From an uncultured Ectothiorhodospiraceae bacterium (lineage in GTDB: Bacteria > Pseudomonadota > Gammaproteobacteria > UBA6429 > Thiohalophilaceae), in contig CAMYMO010000384.1 of the NCBI GenBank assembly GCA_947259425.1, forward strand, positions 1 to 8,506: a stretch of DNA of 8,506 nt, given 5' to 3'. This document shows, piece after piece, positions 4,543-8,506 of the stretch. A model generated the notes under the pieces. The model saw only the letters and a program-made list of their open reading frames with translations. It had not been told where the DNA came from and searched no databases. Numbering within the stretch: the first letter of the stretch is position 1; the number at the start of each line of letters is the position of its first letter. Made by a program: the position numbers and the translations under genes.

Positions 4543-7500
4543 GATGAAGGCTCCTGTAATTCTGGCTTGTTGCTTGTTGCCTTTAATTTTCGGTGTGGCG
4601 GCTCGAGATCACCTTGTTCGTTCCATTCGAGGTTGGCGAGTTGTTGGTAGTATCGATAGCGATGTATCACTTCCTGTTGCGATTGTTCCAGGAATTGTTC
4701 GGCCTGTTGCGGATGGGTTCGCCATAACATATTAAATCGTATCTCGGTTTCAATAAAATCACGGTACGGTATGGAGGGCGGTTTCGAGTCCAGGTGTAAT
4801 GGGTTTTTGCCTGCGGCGGCCTGCTCCGGGTTATAACGGAACAATGGCCAGTGGCCACTATCAACCGCAAGTTGTTGATGAAGGTGGTTGTCTTTTAAAT
4901 CGATACCGTGAGCGATGCAAGGTGAATAGGCAATGATCAGTGATGGCCCCGGGTACGCCTCGGCCTCAAGAAAGGCATGCATGGTTTGAATGTCCTTGGC
5001 GCCATAGGCCACGCGGGCGATGTAGACGTGTTCGTAATCCATCGCCAGTAAGGCCAGGTCTTTTTTCGGTGTGGCTTTACCACCGGCTGAGAATTTTGCC
5101 ACTGCGCCACGTGGCGTGGCTTTTGAGGTTTGGCCACCGGTATTTGAATACACCTCGGTATCGAGTACCAGAATGTTAACGTTTTCACCGGAGGCCAGTA
5201 CATGATCCAGTCCACCATAACCAATATCATAGGCCCAGCCATCACCACCGATGATCCAGACACTCTTATCGCTAAGGTTATCAGCCACGCTGGCTAATTC
5301 GCGAGCCATGGCTGAATCAATTTGGGTTAATTTTGCTTGCAGGGTGGTTATATTCAATCGTTGCTGTTTAATCCCGGCTTCATTTGATTCATCGGTACTA
5401 AGAATTTGCTCAACTAACTCGCTGCCTATTTCAGTTTTGAGTTGTTGCAGTAATTCACTTGCGTATTCTTTTTGTTTATTGATGGCCAGGCGCATACCCA
5501 GTCCGAATTCGGCATTATCTTCAAACAATGAATTGGACCAGGCCGGACCACGCCCTTCATTATTTTTTGCCCACGGGGTGGTCGGCAGGTTCCCGCCATA
5601 TATCGAGGAACAGCCGGTGGCATTGGCCACCACCATGCGGTCACCAAATAACTGGCTGGCCAACTTTATATAAGGTGTCTCGCCACAACCAACACAGGCA
5701 CCCGAAAATTCAAACAAGGGCTGCAATATCATTGCGCCTTTGATGGTGCCGGTTTTAACGGAAGTGCGATCGTATTCCGGTAAGCCCAGGAAATAATCCC
5801 AATTTTGTTTTTCCTGTTGGCGCAGTTCAGGCGTATAGTTGACCATGTTCAGTGCCTTGTGGCTGGTATTGGACTTATCACGAATCGGACAAATGTCGAC
5901 ACATAAACCACATCCGGTACAATCTTCAGGCGCAACCTGATAACTCATGCGATGGCCCTGTGGGAAGTCTTTGCCTTTTACGGCCATTGATTTGAATGAT
6001 GTTGGAGCATCAACTAATAAATTTTCCTCAAATACTTTACTGCGAATTACACCATGTGGACATACTAAAGGACACTTGCCGCATTGCGTACACAGGTTTT
6101 CATCCAGTACCGGGATTTCGAGGGCAATATTACGTTTCTCATAGGCTGCGCTGCCAACCGGATAGGTACCATCTGCCGGAAATAAACTCACGGGTATCTG
6201 GTCGCCACGCCCGGCAATGATTTCACCGGTGACGTTTTTAATAAAATCGGGTGCGTTGCCGATGATGGGATTCGTTAAATCAAAGTTTGCATCGGTTTGT
6301 TGCGGGAGGGTGAGTTCGTGTAGATTCGCCAGGGTCTCATCAATCGCTTTAAAATTTAAGTCGACCAGTCGCTTGCCTTTTCTGCCGTAGGTTTTTTCGA
6401 CGGTATCTTTGATCGCCTTAATTGCCTCATCTTTCGGTAATACGCCGGAAATGGAAAAAAAACAGGTCTGCATAATGGTATTAATACGTTTCCCCATGCC
6501 AGTGATGTCGGCGATGTGATAGGCGTCGATGCAATAGACGCGAATGTGTTTATCGAGAATTTGTTGCTGCATGATTTTCGGCAGGCTTTGCCAGACGTGT
6601 TCAGTTGATAATGGCGTATTTAATAAGAAGACGGCGTTGTCCGCTGCCATCTCGAGCATGGGATAACGTTCGAGAAAGATCGGTTGGTGGCAGGCAACAA
6701 AATTGGCATCGCCCTTTTCGATTAGATAGGACGAGTGTATCGGTCGATCACCAAAACGTAGATGCGATACAGTGACAGCACCAGACTTTTTTGAATCGTA
6801 AACAAAATAACCCTGCGCATATTGGTCGGTGGATTCGCCGATTATCTTAATACTGTTTTTATTCGCACCGACGGTGCCATCGCTGCCGAGTCCGTAAAAT
6901 ACGGCCTGAAAGGTATTTTCGTGTGCATCGGTACGGAAGTGTTCATCCCATTCTAAGCTGCTATGGCTGAGATCATCAACGATGCCGATCGTGAAGTGAT
7001 TTTTCGGTTTAACCTTATCGAGTTCATCAAACACGGACTTGACCATCGCCGGGGTAAACTCTTTGGAAGACAGGCCATAACGTCCACCGATGATGATGGG
7101 TAATTGTTGGAAGCGTGTTTTATCGTTACCACGATCTTCAAGGCAGCATTGCGCCAGTGCGGTAACGACGTCTTTATAGAGTGGCTCACCATCGGCGCCG
7201 GGTTCTTTGGTGCGATCGAGCACGGCGATGGATTGAGTGGTTGAGGGTAAGGCATTAATTAACGCAGCCGCATCAAAGGGGCGAAACAGGCGTACCTTTA
7301 TCAATCCGGTTTTTTCACCCTGTGTATTTAGAAAACCAACTGTTTCTTGAACGGTTTCCGCGCCGGAGCCCATGATAACAATCACCTTTTCAGCGTCGTC
7401 GGCACCGATGTAATCAAAAAGATGATACGACCGCCCCGTGAGTTCGGCAAACTGATTCATGACCTTTTGGACAATGCCCGGCATTGCCTGGTAATAGGGA

Positions 7501-8237
7501 TTGACGGTTTCGCGAGCCTGGAAGTACACATCCGGATTTTGTGATGTGCCTCTAATAACCGGATGTTGCGGTGACAGCGCGCGTTGCCGATGTGCCGTAA
7601 TCGTTTGTTGATCTATCATTTGTCGGACGACATCAATATCGATGGACTGAATCTTGGCGACCTCGTGCGAAGTACGAAAGCCATCAAAAAAATGCACGAT
7701 CGGGATGCGTGATTGCAGCGTTGCGGCCTGGGCAATCAGCGCCATATCCATTACTTCCTGTGGACAGCTGGATGCTAGAAAGGCAAAACCAGTGGTGCGT
7801 GCGGTCATCACATCACTATGATCGCCAAAAATCGACAAGGCCTGAGCCGCAATAGATCGGGCGGCGACATGAAATACGGTAGGTGACAGTTCGCCGGCGA
7901 TTTTGAACATGTTAGGGATCATCAATAACAAACCCTGCGAGGCCGTGAAGGTTGTGGTTAACGCGCCCGATTGCAGGGCACCATGAATGGTCCCGGCGGC
8001 ACCGGCTTCACTTTGCATTTCGATAATTCGCGGTACGCTGCCCCATAAGTTAACTCGGTTACGCGAGGACCATTCATCGGCCCACTCGCCCATCGGTGAA
8101 GCCGGGGTGATTGGGTAAATCGCAATAACTTCATTGGTTAGATGTGCGATCTCGGCCGCGGCCTGGTTGCCATCAATGGTCAGGGTTTTAGGCTGATGCC
8201 TGGCTGCATCCTGGGATTTACGACCGGATTTTTGCAT
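4539..8237 (-). CDS. nifJ: Pyruvate:ferredoxin (flavodoxin) oxidoreductase, single-chain
   Basis: Converts pyruvate and CoA to acetyl-CoA and CO2, reducing ferredoxin or flavodoxin, with TPP and three 4Fe-4S clusters. Residue numbers are from the ATG at 8237. Pyruvate/TPP domain: YPITP with Thr44, Glu77, and AARS with Arg127. A CoA-side domain follows, then the gamma domain with GSDGTVGANK near 451, and YEKR at 699-702. The ferredoxin domain has CxxCxxCxxxC at Cys716/719/722/726 and 773/776/779/783. The TPP domain has proximal-cluster cysteines 848, 851, 876 and 1107, GDGW with Asp999, and YSNTGGQ with Asn1032. All expected ligands are present. Length 1232 aa is slightly above the usual 1170-1200. 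The ORF opens at 8255, but GGAG at 8244-8247 sits 6 nt before the 8237 ATG, whereas the 8255 ATG has no ribosome-binding site. No nif genes are nearby. Confidence 0.96.
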   Translation of the reverse strand: MQKSGRKSQDAARHQPKTLTIDGNQAAAEIAHLTNEVIAIYPITPASPMGEWADEWSSRNRVNLWGSVPRIIEMQSEAGAAGTIHGALQSGALTTTFTASQGLLLMIPNMFKIAGELSPTVFHVAARSIAAQALSIFGDHSDVMTARTTGFAFLASSCPQEVMDMALIAQAATLQSRIPIVHFFDGFRTSHEVAKIQSIDIDVVRQMIDQQTITAHRQRALSPQHPVIRGTSQNPDVYFQARETVNPYYQAMPGIVQKVMNQFAELTGRSYHLFDYIGADDAEKVIVIMGSGAETVQETVGFLNTQGEKTGLIKVRLFRPFDAAALINALPSTTQSIAVLDRTKEPGADGEPLYKDVVTALAQCCLEDRGNDKTRFQQLPIIIGGRYGLSSKEFTPAMVKSVFDELDKVKPKNHFTIGIVDDLSHSSLEWDEHFRTDAHENTFQAVFYGLGSDGTVGANKNSIKIIGESTDQYAQGYFVYDSKKSGAVTVSHLRFGDRPIHSSYLIEKGDANFVACHQPIFLERYPMLEMAADNAVFLLNTPLSTEHVWQSLPKIMQQQILDKHIRVYCIDAYHIADITGMGKRINTIMQTCFFSISGVLPKDEAIKAIKDTVEKTYGRKGKRLVDLNFKAIDETLANLHELTLPQQTDANFDLTNPIIGNAPDFIKNVTGEIIAGRGDQIPVSLFPADGTYPVGSAAYEKRNIALEIPVLDENLCTQCGKCPLVCPHGVIRSKVFEENLLVDAPTSFKSMAVKGKDFPQGHRMSYQVAPEDCTGCGLCVDICPIRDKSNTSHKALNMVNYTPELRQQEKQNWDYFLGLPEYDRTSVKTGTIKGAMILQPLFEFSGACVGCGETPYIKLASQLFGDRMVVANATGCSSIYGGNLPTTPWAKNNEGRGPAWSNSLFEDNAEFGLGMRLAINKQKEYASELLQQLKTEIGSELVEQILSTDESNEAGIKQQRLNITTLQAKLTQIDSAMARELASVADNLSDKSVWIIGGDGWAYDIGYGGLDHVLASGENVNILVLDTEVYSNTGGQTSKATPRGAVAKFSAGGKATPKKDLALLAMDYEHVYIARVAYGAKDIQTMHAFLEAEAYPGPSLIIAYSPCIAHGIDLKDNHLHQQLAVDSGHWPLFRYNPEQAAAGKNPLHLDSKPPSIPYRDFIETEIRFNMLWRTHPQQAEQFLEQSQQEVIHRYRYYQQLANLEWNEQGDLEPPHRKLKATSNKPELQEPSS

Positions 8238-8295
8238 TGCGCGCTCCATCCTCATATCTAATTATGTTCGCAGTGTTGTATTTCATCCTTAGCTA

Positions 8296-8323
8296 ATTCT
8301 AGCGTTTATCAGGTTTTCGTAAA
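8296..8323 (-). promoter_or_regulatory. Candidate nifJ promoter
   Basis: On the minus strand, TTTACG (8323-8318) and TAGAAT (8301-8296) are separated by 16 bp; 4/6 and 5/6 consensus matches. It is about 60 nt upstream of the preferred nifJ start and reads into the operon. The -10 overlaps a small GCTA/TAGC inverted repeat of unknown meaning. Confidence 0.38.
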
Positions 8324-8352
8324 TTGATATAAGACAGGTAGTCGATAAAAAT
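8324..8352 (+). promoter_or_regulatory. Candidate cobQ promoter
   Basis: TTGATA (8324-8329), a 17-bp spacer and AAAAAT (8347-8352), 5/6 and 4/6 matches, precede the cobQ start by about 57 nt. It directly abuts the nifJ candidate, so the two would diverge back to back. The region is too short and unstructured for a cobalamin riboswitch, and I see none. Confidence 0.3.
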
Positions 8353-8408
8353 TTTAGTTATTAAACCAGCATTTACGTCATAATTAATTTTTAAGTTAAG
8401 GTATTTTA

Positions 8409-8506
8409 ATGGTAGATCAATATTCACAAACCATCATGATCCAGGGCACCACCTCGGATGCGGGCAAGAGTGCGCTGGTGGCGGGAATTTGCCGGGTATT
8501 GCAGCG
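8409..8506 (+). CDS. cobQ: Cobyric acid synthase, N-terminal fragment (runs off the window)
   Basis: Amidates peripheral carboxylates of adenosylcobyrinic acid a,c-diamide to give cobyric acid, in the cobalamin pathway. Only the first 32 codons are inside the window. IMIQGTTSDAGKSALVAGIC (residues 9-28) contains the P-loop-like nucleotide-binding motif GTTSDAGKS, which is highly characteristic of CobQ/CbiP; the related CobB family has a different version (GTxSGxGKT). AAGG at 8398-8401 with a 7-nt spacer to the ATG supports the start. It diverges from nifJ. The downstream part, including the glutaminase domain, lies outside the window, so completeness cannot be judged. Confidence 0.85.
   Translation, partial: MVDQYSQTIMIQGTTSDAGKSALVAGICRVLQ

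Noticed and set aside
5251..5673. Plus-strand 140-aa open frame within nifJ
   Set aside because: It is antisense to the TPP-binding domain of nifJ, whose motifs are intact. The open frame is a by-product of nifJ codon usage.
4539..8237. nif gene cluster or nitrogen fixation locus
   Set aside because: nifJ is used as the family name for this oxidoreductase. No other nif gene is in the window, and the neighbours are a flavoprotein and cobQ.
8321..8338. FNR/Anr box upstream of nifJ
   Set aside because: Only one half-site (TTGAT) is present; the matching ATCAA at the right spacing is missing.

Overview
The window looks like a chromosomal segment of a gammaproteobacterium. The IS10-type element, the integron cassettes with GTTATGT-type core sites, and the pairing of a nifJ-type oxidoreductase with a dihydroorotate-dehydrogenase-like gene all fit this, but the species cannot be named from the sequence.

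Left half (1 to about 3296): part of an integron gene-cassette array, AT-rich by eye and read entirely on the minus strand. From right to left, in the direction of transcription, it holds three complete cassettes and the start of a fourth. Cassette 1 encodes a 146-aa protein, cassette 2 a 130-aa protein, cassette 3 a 216-aa secreted protein, and cassette 4 a truncated small membrane protein. Each complete cassette is one gene followed by an attC recombination site. No integrase gene is visible, so this is either a cluster of attC sites lacking an integrase or one edge of a larger integron. A complete, apparently intact IS10-like element (154-1490) sits inside the attC of cassette 3. It has matching ends, an exact 9-bp target duplication (CGGTTGAGT) and a transposase with all catalytic residues.

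Middle (3297-3546): a 250-bp non-coding leader between the array and the housekeeping genes. It carries candidate promoters firing into the cassettes and a hairpin plus T-run on the plus strand.

Right half (3547-8506): housekeeping genes. A minus-strand operon encodes a pyruvate:ferredoxin/flavodoxin oxidoreductase (nifJ type) translationally coupled by an ATGA overlap to a dihydroorotate-dehydrogenase-like flavoprotein. Diverging from it across about 170 bp is the 5' end of a cobyric acid synthase gene (cobQ/cbiP) for cobalamin synthesis.

The nifJ product should make or use acetyl-CoA and reduced ferredoxin/flavodoxin in central metabolism; nothing here indicates nitrogen fixation. The main interest is the integrase-less array next to this operon, its unrecognised cassette proteins, and the transposon that has split an attC and probably frozen two cassettes.
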